The position numbers and the translations under genes are program-made. A stretch of DNA of 15,160 nt, taken from positions 1-15,160 of the forward strand of contig NZ_JBLIAI010000064.1 of NCBI RefSeq assembly GCF_047634455.1, written 5' to 3'. Positions 1 to 7,946 of the stretch are shown here, one piece after another. Each line of letters begins with the position of its first letter. Position 1 is the stretch's first letter. The notes under the pieces were generated by a model. That model saw only the letters and a list, made by a program, of their open reading frames with translations. It was not told the origin of the DNA and searched no databases. The stretch is from Maritalea sp047634455 (GTDB lineage: Bacteria; Pseudomonadota; Alphaproteobacteria; Rhizobiales; Devosiaceae).

Positions 1-1
1 C

Positions 2-211
2 CTCCATTATCCATGGACAAGGTTTGATTTTCTGTCATGTAAAGTTGATGATCTTGAAATGCCGCATGTGCGTTTTCTACGTGCAATCGGCTATAAAGTC
101 ATGACGTGGACAGTCAGAACCCAGTCGGCGCGCGCAGCCGCCGCGCTGCATGCAGATCAAATCATATTTGAAGGCGAAATAGGCAAAGAACTAAACGTCA
201 GGACCAAGTGA
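2..211 (+). CDS. Glycerophosphodiester phosphodiesterase family protein, C-terminal fragment
   Basis: This open frame enters from the left edge and ends at TGA 209-211, giving 69 residues with no start inside the window. The stretch reading GYKVMTWTVRTQSARAAAAL and then ADQIIFEG matches the last beta-alpha unit of GDPD TIM-barrel enzymes, where a conserved 'tWTV' strand is followed by a helix and an 'aDqIifeG' strand. These enzymes hydrolyse glycerophosphodiesters to sn-glycerol 3-phosphate and an alcohol. The catalytic His/Glu residues lie in the missing N-terminal part, so activity cannot be judged. Its stop overlaps the next gene's GTG start (GTGA), which points to translational coupling and a shared operon. 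Confidence 0.78.
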   Translation, partial: LHYPWTRFDFLSCKVDDLEMPHVRFLRAIGYKVMTWTVRTQSARAAAALHADQIIFEGEIGKELNVRTK

Positions 212-1368
212 CAAAACCAAAGAACCAAGTCGTTGCAAAAACTTTTAGTGCCGCCGCACAAATTGGTGAAGCGGCATGGAACGCATGTGCGGGCAACCAA
301 AACCCGTTTGTACAATATGCGTTCTTTAATGCTTTAGAAGGCTCGGGCAGCGCCTCGGCTCTTGCAGGATGGCATCCGCAGCATATTGGCCTGGTGGATG
401 CACAAGGCAGCATCAGCGCCATCATGCCTGCCTACATCAAAAGCCATTCACAGGGCGAATATGTATTCGATCACGCTTGGGCCGACGCCTATGCACGTGC
501 AGGTGGCAACTATTATCCAAAATTGCAAATCTCCATTCCGTTCACGCCCGCATCGGCGCCCAAATTGCTCTTAAGACCGGGAATACCGCATGAGCTGGCG
601 AATGCCCTGCCCGACGCAGCGGCATCCGCCACCGTTCAATTGGGCTGTTCTTCGGCCCACGCAACTTTTCTATCCAAGCAAGAACTTGAAATTTTTACCT
701 CAAAAGGCTGGCTGGAGCGCAATGACCAGCAATTTCATTGGACCAACCATGATTATCGGGATTTTTACAGTTTTCTCGAAACGCTAACATCGCGCAAACG
801 CAAAGCCATCCGCAAGGAACGACGTGAAGCGCTGGCGAACGGCATTACGGTGGTGTGGAAAACCGGCAGCGAAATCACGGAAGCCGATTGGGACACTTTC
901 TTCGAATTCTACCAGGATACCGGTGCTCGAAAATGGGGATCGCCTTATCTCAATCGCACCTTCTTTTCGATGATCGGTGAAAGCATGGCGGATCACATTC
1001 TGCTCATGTTTGCAATGGATGGAGAACGCACCATCGCAGGGGCATTGAATTTCATTGGCGAAGACACATTGTTTGGACGCTATTGGGGGTGCAACACCCA
1101 CGTGCCATATTTGCATTTTGAACTATGCTATTATCAAGCCATAGACTTTGCCATCAAACAAGGATTAGGGCGCGTTGAAGCCGGCGCACAAGGTGGCCAC
1201 AAACTGGCGCGCGGTTATGAACCCATTACAACCTATTCCGCCCATTATATTGCCCATCCAGCGTTCCGGGAGGCTATCGAGGATTATTTGATCAACGAAC
1301 GTGAACATGTGGCCTTAGATCAAGCAGAAATGACGAAATATACGCCGTTCAAAAAACTGAGTTCGTAA
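208..1368 (+). CDS. FemAB-like / GNAT-fold N-acyltransferase (COG3146, DUF482)
   Basis: The protein has 386 residues, the usual length for COG3146 (Pfam FemAB_like, formerly DUF482). Recognisable parts are the basic segment RKRKAIRKERR near the middle, the segment GALNFIGEDTLFGRYWGC, and the C-terminal block beginning HFELCYYQAIDFAIKQGLG and continuing into VEAGAQGGHKLARGYEP, which is highly characteristic of the family. The fold is a double GNAT-like domain related to the FemABX aminoacyltransferases. The substrate is not established for this family, so only 'predicted N-acyltransferase' is justified. The GTG start at 208 is supported by its 4-bp overlap with the preceding GDPD gene. The HIT gene follows on the same strand after a 79-bp gap. 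Confidence 0.88.
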   Translation: MTKPKNQVVAKTFSAAAQIGEAAWNACAGNQNPFVQYAFFNALEGSGSASALAGWHPQHIGLVDAQGSISAIMPAYIKSHSQGEYVFDHAWADAYARAGGNYYPKLQISIPFTPASAPKLLLRPGIPHELANALPDAAASATVQLGCSSAHATFLSKQELEIFTSKGWLERNDQQFHWTNHDYRDFYSFLETLTSRKRKAIRKERREALANGITVVWKTGSEITEADWDTFFEFYQDTGARKWGSPYLNRTFFSMIGESMADHILLMFAMDGERTIAGALNFIGEDTLFGRYWGCNTHVPYLHFELCYYQAIDFAIKQGLGRVEAGAQGGHKLARGYEPITTYSAHYIAHPAFREAIEDYLINEREHVALDQAEMTKYTPFKKLSS

Positions 1369-1371
1369 CCT

Positions 1372-1393
1372 ACAGCAATTGACAATTTGCTGT
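1372..1393 (+). promoter_or_regulatory. Inverted repeat with TTGACA in its loop, upstream of the HIT gene
   Basis: A perfect 7-bp inverted repeat (ACAGCAA / TTGCTGT) encloses an 8-base loop that contains TTGACA, identical to a sigma-70 -35 consensus. No good -10 hexamer lies 16-18 bases downstream. The element could be an operator overlapping a weak promoter or simply an intercistronic RNA hairpin. It lies in the 79-bp gap between the acyltransferase stop and the HIT start. Confidence 0.25.
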
Positions 1394-1447
1394 GAATTCT
1401 GCACCCCTATTGGAAATAAACATTTCCCCTCGATCAAAGAGCGCAAC

Positions 1448-1870
1448 ATGTCCACAAGCTACGATCAGAATAACATCTTCACTAAAATCATTGCTGGCGA
1501 CCTGCCCAGCCACAAGATTTACGAAGATGATGTGTGCATTTCAATCTTAGACATTATGCCTGAAAGCCGCGGGCATGTGCTGGTCATTCCGAAAAAAGGC
1601 GCCCGCAACCTGATCGATGTTGATCCCAACGATCTGGCTGAATTGATGAAGCGTGTGCAAAAGATCGCTGTGGCCGTAAAAATATCCATGAACGCTGACG
1701 GCTTATTGTTGCGCCAGGCAAACGAAGAAGTTGCGGGCCAAACTGTCTATCATCTACACTTCCACCTGATCCCATGTTATGCAGGCAAAAGACGCAGCCG
1801 ACACGGATCAGTTGAAGTTTCCAACGAAGATCTTGCTGAAATTGCGGATCACATCAAAAAGCTTCTATAA
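1448..1870 (+). CDS. HIT family nucleotide-binding hydrolase (Hint-like)
   Basis: The histidine-triad signature VYHLHFHLIP is present, with His102, His104 and His106 as the triad, preceded by the usual AGQTV. HIT proteins of this branch bind purine nucleotides and hydrolyse nucleoside phosphoramidates or related P-N/P-O bonds; the physiological substrate is not deducible here. The N-terminal block NNIFTKIIAGDLPSHKIYED also fits the family. I chose ATG 1448 (140 residues, normal size). The frame stays open to a TTG at 1379, but those extra residues (cysteine-rich, no similarity to the family) are unlikely to be translated. Purine-rich AAAGAG lies a few bases upstream of the ATG. The gene meets clpA tail to tail. 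Confidence 0.9.
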   Translation: MSTSYDQNNIFTKIIAGDLPSHKIYEDDVCISILDIMPESRGHVLVIPKKGARNLIDVDPNDLAELMKRVQKIAVAVKISMNADGLLLRQANEEVAGQTVYHLHFHLIPCYAGKRRSRHGSVEVSNEDLAEIADHIKKLL

Positions 1871-1888
1871 CAATTCCAGATACAAAAA

Positions 1889-1908
1889 GGCCGGTCACTG
1901 GACCGGCC
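1889..1908 (-). terminator. Rho-independent terminator of clpS-clpA, possibly bidirectional
   Basis: GGCCGGTC and GACCGGCC form a perfect 8-bp GC-rich stem with an ACTG tetraloop. On the minus strand the stem is followed by five U (A-run at 1884-1888), ideal for ending the clpA transcript 11 bases after its stop. On the plus strand the following sequence is only moderately T-rich, so termination of the HIT gene transcript would be weaker. Confidence 0.85.
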
Positions 1909-1918
1909 TCCTCAATGT

Positions 1919-4321
1919 TTAGCTCTTTTCAGGGCTCTTTTTCAGACTGCGCTTTGGAGTAGATGGGACCCGAGCACTACTCGCCACAGGTTTTTTGCGT
2001 GGCTTTTTTGTAATAGCCTTGCGTTTTTCCGGTCCAGTAATTGCCTTTGGTTTGGCAGGCGCAGGTGGCAAAAACTTAAGGACAAGTTCATCGGCCCCAC
2101 GCTTCACATCCACTTTCACCGTCCCGCCATTTTGCAACTTACCAAACAGCACTTCTTCAGCCAGTGGTTTTTTGATGTGTTCTTGGATGACGCGCGCCAG
2201 GGGCCGCGCACCCATTGTCTCATCATAACCACGCGTTGCAATCCATTTGTTCGCAGCTGGGGTCAACTCAATTGTGACACCACGTTCGCCCAATTGAGCT
2301 TCAAGTTGAATGACAAACTTCTCCACAACCTGTGAAACAACTTTTCCCGGTAGTGCAGCAAAAGAAATGACAGCATCCAAACGGTTTCGGAATTCTGGCG
2401 TAAAGAAGGTCTTTAGCGCCTCTTCGTCGTCGCCTGTGCGCTTGTCATTGGTAAAACCAACCGGCGCGCGCGCCATATCAGCGGCCCCCGCATTCGACGT
2501 CATAATCAAAATGACATTGCGGAACATAACTTCCTTGCCATTGTGATCGGTCAGCTTGCCGTGATCCATAACCTGCAACAAAATATTGAACAGGTCCGGA
2601 TGCGCTTTTTCGATTTCATCAAGCAAAACAACGCAGTGCGGGTTTTGGTCGACTCCATCTGTTAACAAGCCGCCCTGATCAAATCCGACATATCCAGGGG
2701 GTGCACCAATCAATCTTGAGACAGTGTGGCGCTCCATATATTCAGACATATCAAAGCGCAAAAGCTCAACGCCCAACGTGTCCGCAAGCTGTTTGGCCAC
2801 TTCGGTCTTGCCAACGCCAGTTGGCCCAGTGAACAGGTACGATCCGATTGGTTTTTCAGGTTCGCGCAACCCTGCCCGAGCAAGCTTGATGGCAGACGCC
2901 AAAGCAGAAATGGCAACATCCTGCCCAAACACGACACGCTTGAGGTTGTCTTCAAGCCCGGCGAGAAGTTCTGTATCTGATTTTGAAACTGACTTGGGTG
3001 GTATCCGTGCCATTGTCGCAATAGTCGCTTCAATCTCTTCGACACCAATGGTTTTTTTGCGCTGGTCTTCTGGCAACAATCGTTGCGCTGCGCCAGATTC
3101 ATCAATCACATCAATTGCCTTGTCCGGCAGTTTGCGGTCGTTTATGTAGCGAGCGCTCAACTCAACAGCTGTTTTAAGCGCCTCGTTGGTGTACTCAACA
3201 TTATGATATTTCTCGTAATAGGGTTTTAAGCCTTTCATGATGTCGATTGCATCGGGAACACTTGGTTCAGCCACATCAATCTTTTGGAATCGCCGCACGA
3301 GGGCTCTGTCTTTCTCAAAGAACTGACGATATTCTTTGTAGGTGGTTGAGCCAATGCAACGCATATCGCCAGAGGCAAGTGCCGGCTTCAACAAGTTCGA
3401 AGCATCCAACGCCCCACCCGATGTGGCACCCGCGCCAATGACAGTGTGAATTTCGTCGATAAACAGAATGCTGTCTGGCTCTTTTTCAAGCGCCTTCACA
3501 ACTCCCTTCAATCGTTCTTCAAAATCACCGCGATATCGTGTGCCGGCCAACAACGCGCCCATATCCAGCGCATATATGGTCGCAGGTTTCAACACTTCAG
3601 GCACATCGCCTTCAACAATGCGTTTTGCCAAACCTTCAGCGATGGCAGTTTTGCCAACACCGGGATCACCGACATAGAGCGGATTATTTTTCGAACGACG
3701 ACACAAAATCTGAATGGTGCGCTGCAACTCCGTAGCCCGCCCGATCAGCGGATCGATCTTGCCCAATTCCGCCTTTTTATTCAGATTAACGCAGAATTCA
3801 TCAAGTGGAGATGCTGTGGTGGCGGCAGTTTCACTTTCCACTTCATCCTCCGCACCCCGAATAGGCCGCGTTTCCGTGGCGCCGGATTTGCCAATCCCAT
3901 GCGAAATATAGTTCACCGCATCAAGTCGGGTCATGTCTTGCTGCTCAAGAAAATACGCGGCGTGACTTTCTCGTTCCGCAAAAATCGCAACCAACACGTT
4001 TGCGCCCGTCACCTCGTCACGCCCAGACGACTGGACATGAATGACGGCGCGTTGAATAACACGCTGAAATGCAGCGGTAGGGGTCGAATCCACATCCCCG
4101 TCAATAACAAGGCTTGAGAGTTCGTCTTCAATAAACTCTTCGAGATCTTGTCGCAGCGCTTCGCGGTCGACTTCACACGCATCAAGCACCGCAACGGCGT
4201 CATCATCGTCTGTAAGCGCGAGCAATAAATGCTCCAACGTCGCCAATTCATGCGAATGCTCACGCGCCAAATTCATCGCGTTATGTAGAGCTTTTTCCAA
4301 ACCCCGGGAGAATGAAGGCAT
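1919..4321 (-). CDS. clpA: ClpA, ATP-dependent unfoldase subunit of the ClpAP protease
   Basis: The protein has 800 residues with the ClpA order of domains. These are the N-terminal double-repeat domain (about 1-145) that binds ClpS, a first AAA+ module with Walker A GDPGVGKT (218-225) and Walker B ILFIDE (285-290), and a second module with Walker A GPTGVGKT (499-506) and Walker B VVLLDE (564-569). It lacks the long middle coiled-coil domain of ClpB. The ClpP-contacting loop reads VGF (621-623), a variant of the usual IGL/IGF. ClpA unfolds substrates and feeds them to ClpP in the cytoplasm. Residues 751-800 form an unusual Lys/Pro/Ser-rich basic tail. The start is set by AGGAG six bases upstream of the ATG, overlapping the clpS stop codon, so clpS and clpA are one operon and probably coupled. 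Confidence 0.97.
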   Translation of the reverse strand: MPSFSRGLEKALHNAMNLAREHSHELATLEHLLLALTDDDDAVAVLDACEVDREALRQDLEEFIEDELSSLVIDGDVDSTPTAAFQRVIQRAVIHVQSSGRDEVTGANVLVAIFAERESHAAYFLEQQDMTRLDAVNYISHGIGKSGATETRPIRGAEDEVESETAATTASPLDEFCVNLNKKAELGKIDPLIGRATELQRTIQILCRRSKNNPLYVGDPGVGKTAIAEGLAKRIVEGDVPEVLKPATIYALDMGALLAGTRYRGDFEERLKGVVKALEKEPDSILFIDEIHTVIGAGATSGGALDASNLLKPALASGDMRCIGSTTYKEYRQFFEKDRALVRRFQKIDVAEPSVPDAIDIMKGLKPYYEKYHNVEYTNEALKTAVELSARYINDRKLPDKAIDVIDESGAAQRLLPEDQRKKTIGVEEIEATIATMARIPPKSVSKSDTELLAGLEDNLKRVVFGQDVAISALASAIKLARAGLREPEKPIGSYLFTGPTGVGKTEVAKQLADTLGVELLRFDMSEYMERHTVSRLIGAPPGYVGFDQGGLLTDGVDQNPHCVVLLDEIEKAHPDLFNILLQVMDHGKLTDHNGKEVMFRNVILIMTSNAGAADMARAPVGFTNDKRTGDDEEALKTFFTPEFRNRLDAVISFAALPGKVVSQVVEKFVIQLEAQLGERGVTIELTPAANKWIATRGYDETMGARPLARVIQEHIKKPLAEEVLFGKLQNGGTVKVDVKRGADELVLKFLPPAPAKPKAITGPEKRKAITKKPRKKPVASSARVPSTPKRSLKKSPEKS

Positions 4322-4330
4322 AGCTAACTC

Positions 4331-4684
4331 CTACTGTTTTTCCATTACGCACTGTAATGGATGTTGGTTTTTTTTGGCCGCGTCCATGACCTGAGTGACT
4401 TTGGTTTCTGCCACTTCATAAGGAAATATGCCGCACTCCCCCACGCCCTGATTGTGTACATGCATTGTAATTGACACAGCTTCATCTTGGCTCTTATTGA
4501 ACACTTGTTGCAAAACTGCGATCACAAATTCCATAGGCGTATAGTCATCATTGAGCAACAAGACGCGATACAACTCTGGTCGCTTGACCTTTGTCCGCGT
4601 TTTCGTTGCAACACCTATGCCATCTCCAGAATCATCATCATTCTGGTCATTCGAAGACAGGTAATTTTTTTTCGTCTCGTTCAT
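4331..4684 (-). CDS. clpS: ClpS, N-degron adaptor of ClpAP
   Basis: The 117-residue protein carries the ClpS core. LLNDDYTPMEFV holds the Asn-Asp-Asp that grips the N-terminal residue of substrates, MHVHNQGVG holds the conserved His of the binding pocket, and VAETKVTQVMDAAKKNQHPL followed by CVMEKQ forms the C-terminal part. The first 35 residues are a flexible, acidic Asn/Asp-rich extension, the region that in ClpS enters the ClpA pore. ClpS delivers proteins with bulky hydrophobic N-termini to ClpA. The 9-base gap to clpA fits a shared transcript. The Met residue after TP in 'DYTPMEF' is that of classical ClpS1-type proteins. Confidence 0.95.
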   Translation of the reverse strand: MNETKKNYLSSNDQNDDDSGDGIGVATKTRTKVKRPELYRVLLLNDDYTPMEFVIAVLQQVFNKSQDEAVSITMHVHNQGVGECGIFPYEVAETKVTQVMDAAKKNQHPLQCVMEKQ

Positions 4685-4886
4685 GGTGATTTCGGTGTCG
4701 TTTTCTGCTCGTGAATCTTGATCTCATTATGTAGGCAAAATATGGCCAATGTTAAGACCCTACTTGTCAAAATCTCACATCATGAATCTGATGCAATAAT
4801 ATTAAAATACGACGTACTTTTTAAAACAAATCAAAACAACTTTACTCATTCGTAAGAAGCCGCCCGTATTTTAGCGTCGAGTGCAA

Positions 4887-4933
4887 ATCTGCTCCCGCCG
4901 CCTGTGTTGGCGCCCCGAATACGCGGAGCAGAT
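4887..4933 (+). repeat. 9-bp inverted repeat in the carboxypeptidase 5' leader
   Basis: ATCTGCTCC (4887-4895) and GGAGCAGAT (4925-4933) are perfect inverted copies with 29 bases between them, and the interior contains a further CGCC/GGCG pairing. This could fold as a long leader hairpin or be a dyad operator. The function is unknown. Confidence 0.4.
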
Positions 4934-4949
4934 GAATTGGTATTGTGTA

Positions 4950-4969
4950 CGGGCCTGCGTATCGGCCCG
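4950..4969 (+). repeat. GC-rich hairpin just upstream of the carboxypeptidase start
   Basis: CGGGCC and GGCCCG form a perfect 6-bp stem around an 8-base loop, ending 8 bases before the proposed Shine-Dalgarno GGAG (4978-4981). No U-tract follows, so it is not an obvious terminator. It could influence translation of the downstream gene. Confidence 0.35.
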
Positions 4970-4987
4970 ATTTGTGTGGAGTGCAGG

Positions 4988-6607
4988 GTGGATTTCCTCT
5001 CTGATCTTTTAAAGCATCGCCGCGTTTTGATGTCTATTTTGGCATCATTCATTCTCGTGATGACGACAATTTTAGCGCCACAAACCGCGCAAGCTGCCAG
5101 CCTGCGCAAATATGCGGGTATTGTTGTTGACGCAAAAACCGGCAAAACGCTCTACTCGTATGCGGCAGATTCAAAACGATATCCAGCATCTGTCACAAAA
5201 GTGATGACGCTCTATGTCCTGTTTGAAGAACTCGCCGCCGGGCGCCTAAATCTTTCGTCAAAACTTAAGGTCTCCGTGTACGCTTCTAAAGCTGTGCCGA
5301 CCAAACTTTATTTAAAACCGGGCACCACCATCACCGTTTCCGATGCCATACAGTCGCTGGTCACCAAATCTGCCAATGATTCCGCGCGTGTAATTGCCGA
5401 AAATATCTCAGGTTCGGTTCCAGCATTTGCCGCCAGGATGACCAAAACTGCGCGCGCACTCGGCATGTCTCGCACAACTTACAAAAACCCATCGGGTTTG
5501 CCCGATTCGGGCCAAGTCACAACCGTGCGCGATCAGGCACGATTGGGCATGGCGATTTTTCAGCATTTCCCGCAATATTTCAAATATTTCAAAACACGGT
5601 CTTTCCGTTACCGTGGCCAGAGCTATGGCAACCACAACCGGCTGTTGGGCTCGGTTCGCGGCGTTGATGGCATCAAAACCGGCTATACACGAGCAGCAGG
5701 CTACAACTTGCTGACGTCAGCCCGTGAAGGCAATCGCCACGTAATTGTCGCAGGATTTGGATTTGATTCCGGAGCGTCGCGAAACACAAAGGTGACCCAA
5801 CTGGTCAACAAATACCTACCAAAAGCGTATAAGGGTGATTACTGGAAACAAGCGTCAATCGGTAAACCAAATTCAGGCAAGTCAAACTCATCGAGCCAAG
5901 AAATCGCGGTTGCACTCAATAGCACTCCACCAGCAAGACCTGCACAATTGGGTGGTACAAACGCGTTTGCCGAAGAAGCACAGGTAGTCGTACCCACACC
6001 CATTACCGTCCCAATCAAGCCGGCCACCACAGAACCGACCGAATCAGCGAGCAGAGTTGAAGTTGCAGCAATCTCTGTTGTGCCAGTACCGCCAAGCAGG
6101 CCCGAGGATTTATTGGCAGGAACCCAGCCAAAGTCGCTGGGTGTCATCGCAATCAATCAACAAGCACCAGCGCCACAACGTCAGACGTTGCAGAGGGCTA
6201 GTGCGTTCGCGCCGCTCGACCTTTTGGGCAATTTGATCAACCGCAACCAGCCTTCAACCCGGTCCGCGCCGAACCCGCCGCACGGTCTTATTCCCCCCGG
6301 CAGCATTGGTGATCCGCAAACAACCAGCGCGATCGCTCAACCACCGGCAATAAATACAAGCCCAGAAATTTGGGCTGTCCAGATCGGCGCAACAAAGAAC
6401 CAAACCAATGCAAATCAACTCCTAGCCGACGCCAACAAACAACTCGCGATCCTAAAAGACTACCGTTCTACAGTTCAAACAGTAACGCGCAACGGCCAAA
6501 ATTTTTACCGTGTGCGCTTCGTTGGGTTTGCAGGCGAAGCGGAGGCTGCAATGGCCTGTGGCGCCTTAAAAGAAAGAGAAATTCAATGCCTAGCCCTACC
6601 CGGCTAG
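4988..6607 (+). CDS. Secreted D-alanyl-D-alanine carboxypeptidase with C-terminal SPOR domain
   Basis: The three motifs of penicillin-binding serine peptidases (family S11, DacA/C/F type) are in order: SVTK (Ser68-Lys71), SAN (128-130) and KTG (230-232). The enzyme trims the terminal D-Ala from peptidoglycan pentapeptides in the periplasm. A Pro/Gln/Ala-rich linker (about 290-455) leads to a SPOR domain (460-539, beginning EIWAVQIGA), a fold that binds denuded glycan strands and often places proteins at division sites. I chose GTG 4988 (539 residues) because GGAG sits six bases upstream and because it gives the signal peptide a basic n-region (KHRR at 9-12). The hydrophobic core is at 14-30 and cleavage is probably after AQA (34-36). 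ATG 5030 would leave no positive charge before the core. The small gene at 6621 or 6648 follows closely. Confidence 0.92.
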   Translation: MDFLSDLLKHRRVLMSILASFILVMTTILAPQTAQAASLRKYAGIVVDAKTGKTLYSYAADSKRYPASVTKVMTLYVLFEELAAGRLNLSSKLKVSVYASKAVPTKLYLKPGTTITVSDAIQSLVTKSANDSARVIAENISGSVPAFAARMTKTARALGMSRTTYKNPSGLPDSGQVTTVRDQARLGMAIFQHFPQYFKYFKTRSFRYRGQSYGNHNRLLGSVRGVDGIKTGYTRAAGYNLLTSAREGNRHVIVAGFGFDSGASRNTKVTQLVNKYLPKAYKGDYWKQASIGKPNSGKSNSSSQEIAVALNSTPPARPAQLGGTNAFAEEAQVVVPTPITVPIKPATTEPTESASRVEVAAISVVPVPPSRPEDLLAGTQPKSLGVIAINQQAPAPQRQTLQRASAFAPLDLLGNLINRNQPSTRSAPNPPHGLIPPGSIGDPQTTSAIAQPPAINTSPEIWAVQIGATKNQTNANQLLADANKQLAILKDYRSTVQTVTRNGQNFYRVRFVGFAGEAEAAMACGALKEREIQCLALPG

Positions 6608-6620
6608 GAGTTCGAAAAGC

Positions 6621-6929
6621 ATGAGTAAAGAGTATCGGAGTAACTCAATGCAAGACTTGGAGCAACTAAAGGCACTCGCCAGTTTTGAACCTAAATCAGA
6701 ATTGGCATCCAGTGATTTGAATAAGCGCAAATCCACGCTATTGCGTATCGCGCAAAATATCGCGGAGCGAAGCCAGAAAAAATCTGTTGCTGAAATGCTC
6801 AGCTCAGTAATGGCAATCTCGGCAAGAACCCGCCGCGTGCTTCACGACCCCGTTCGGGTTGAGCTGGATGTATTTAAAGCCGATGGTTCGCGCGCCGTCG
6901 TTTTACAGCTCGGGCAATTGGTCGACTAA
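6621..6929 (+). CDS. Small hypothetical protein, unrecognised
   Basis: This 102-residue soluble protein has no signal peptide or membrane segment and I do not recognise a family. The first two thirds are predicted helical and rich in Lys/Ser/Glu. The last third (PVRVELDVFKADGSRAVVL) looks like a beta hairpin. Two starts are plausible. ATG 6621 has AGGAG at 6606-6610 with a 10-base spacer. ATG 6648 has GGAG at 6637-6640 with a better 7-base spacer and would give 93 residues beginning MQDLEQLK. It starts only 13 bases after the carboxypeptidase stop, so it is probably co-transcribed. It meets mipZ tail to tail with about 10 bases between the stops and no visible hairpin terminator. Confidence 0.7.
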   Translation: MSKEYRSNSMQDLEQLKALASFEPKSELASSDLNKRKSTLLRIAQNIAERSQKKSVAEMLSSVMAISARTRRVLHDPVRVELDVFKADGSRAVVLQLGQLVD

Positions 6930-6939
6930 ACCAGCGACC

Positions 6940-7842
6940 CTAGTTGGCCGCAACATGTTGAAACAACGCATTCTCCAAAACACGAGCGCGCCACTCTTCC
7001 CTGCGCGCCCGACGTTCTTCAATGCGTTCACGTACCGGTAAGTTCAAGGCATCAACAAGTTTGCGATATTCTTGCCGTGCGCTGATTTGGGAGACCCCGC
7101 CGCCAAGTAAAATTTCATCGCTTGCCGGATCAAACACAGTAAGCCCTGATGAAAACAAAGACCTAAACGCCACGCGTTCTGCAATCCCCTCAGCCATACG
7201 GCAGCCCAAACGGCCAGATATCCGCTCAATTGCAGACTGAACATTTCGCATATTACGTGACGACAAAGACGCAATCCGGTTGCGTACAATCACCCAGTCA
7301 ATGGTTTTCCCGTCAAGTGCCAATCGTTCTTTGCGGGATTGTTGTACCAGCCGCGCGTAATGGTTGATTGAACGGATCTCCAACGTTACCGGATCAACAT
7401 CTGCCAACACGTCCAAATCGATCAAACTGTCATTGACCGGCGTTACCAGCGTATCTGCTAATGCATGGCTCAATCGGGTCAGATGCGTATCGAAGCCCGG
7501 CGTATCTACAATCAGAAAATCTGCGTGTTTTTCAACTTCTCCAACCGCTTGGCGGAATAATGAAAACTCAATCCGTTCGCGCTCCTTCGAGCTGTCGGAT
7601 CGTGCGATTGGTAAGTGATAGTGGGTGGTGTGCGGAATTCGAATGCCGTGTTTTCGCGCCCAATTGCGTCGATTCTTCACATAATGGGTGAACGTTTGTT
7701 GCCGACTGTCCGTATCAATGGTCGCGACATTGTGACCTTGATAAAGCAGTTGAATGGCAAGATGAAACGCGGTGGTCGTTTTACCCGACCCGCCCTTTTC
7801 ATTGCCCAGCACGATTAAGTGTGCCCCAGACCGCTCAGCCAT
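6940..7842 (-). CDS. mipZ: MipZ, ParA-family ATPase that positions the division septum
   Basis: The 300-residue protein begins with the deviant Walker A motif EKGGSGKTTT (signature Lys16, catalytic Lys21) preceded by VLGN, followed by IDTDSRQQTF (42-51) and a Walker B-type strand FLIVDTPG (109-116). The blocks 'NEKGGSGKTT' and 'DxDxRQxT' and the following NRRNW are those of MipZ of Caulobacter and other alphaproteobacteria rather than plasmid ParA. MipZ dimerises with ATP, forms a bipolar gradient on the nucleoid through ParB, and blocks FtsZ assembly near the poles. The C-terminus is rich in Arg/Glu. GAGGGA lies eight bases upstream of the ATG. No parB neighbour is present, which is normal for mipZ. 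Confidence 0.92.
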   Translation of the reverse strand: MAERSGAHLIVLGNEKGGSGKTTTAFHLAIQLLYQGHNVATIDTDSRQQTFTHYVKNRRNWARKHGIRIPHTTHYHLPIARSDSSKERERIEFSLFRQAVGEVEKHADFLIVDTPGFDTHLTRLSHALADTLVTPVNDSLIDLDVLADVDPVTLEIRSINHYARLVQQSRKERLALDGKTIDWVIVRNRIASLSSRNMRNVQSAIERISGRLGCRMAEGIAERVAFRSLFSSGLTVFDPASDEILLGGGVSQISARQEYRKLVDALNLPVRERIEERRARREEWRARVLENALFQHVAAN

Positions 7843-7946
7843 TAATGATCCCTCGTTTGCCTACGCAATATTGACGGTAGTTGAGGCGTACAACAAGATA
7901 GTTTTTAGAGTTAATGAAATCTAACTTAATGATTGAGGTAAACGCG

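Larger units (their letters stand above)
4685..4987. other. Divergent intergenic region between clpS and the carboxypeptidase gene
   Basis: This 303-bp region separates two divergent genes and so should hold both promoters. The left part is AT-rich. A TTGACA hexamer lies on the minus strand at 4765-4770, facing clpS, but its best -10-like partner (CATATT) is about 20 bases away, so the promoter call is weak. The right half is GC-rich and contains the two inverted repeats listed separately. The frame of the carboxypeptidase gene stays open back to a GTG at 4904, but those residues do not look like secreted-protein sequence. Confidence 0.5.

Noticed and set aside
3446..4117. 223-codon frame antisense to clpA
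   Set aside because: It is a shadow of clpA codon use on the opposite strand, without family features or a plausible start.
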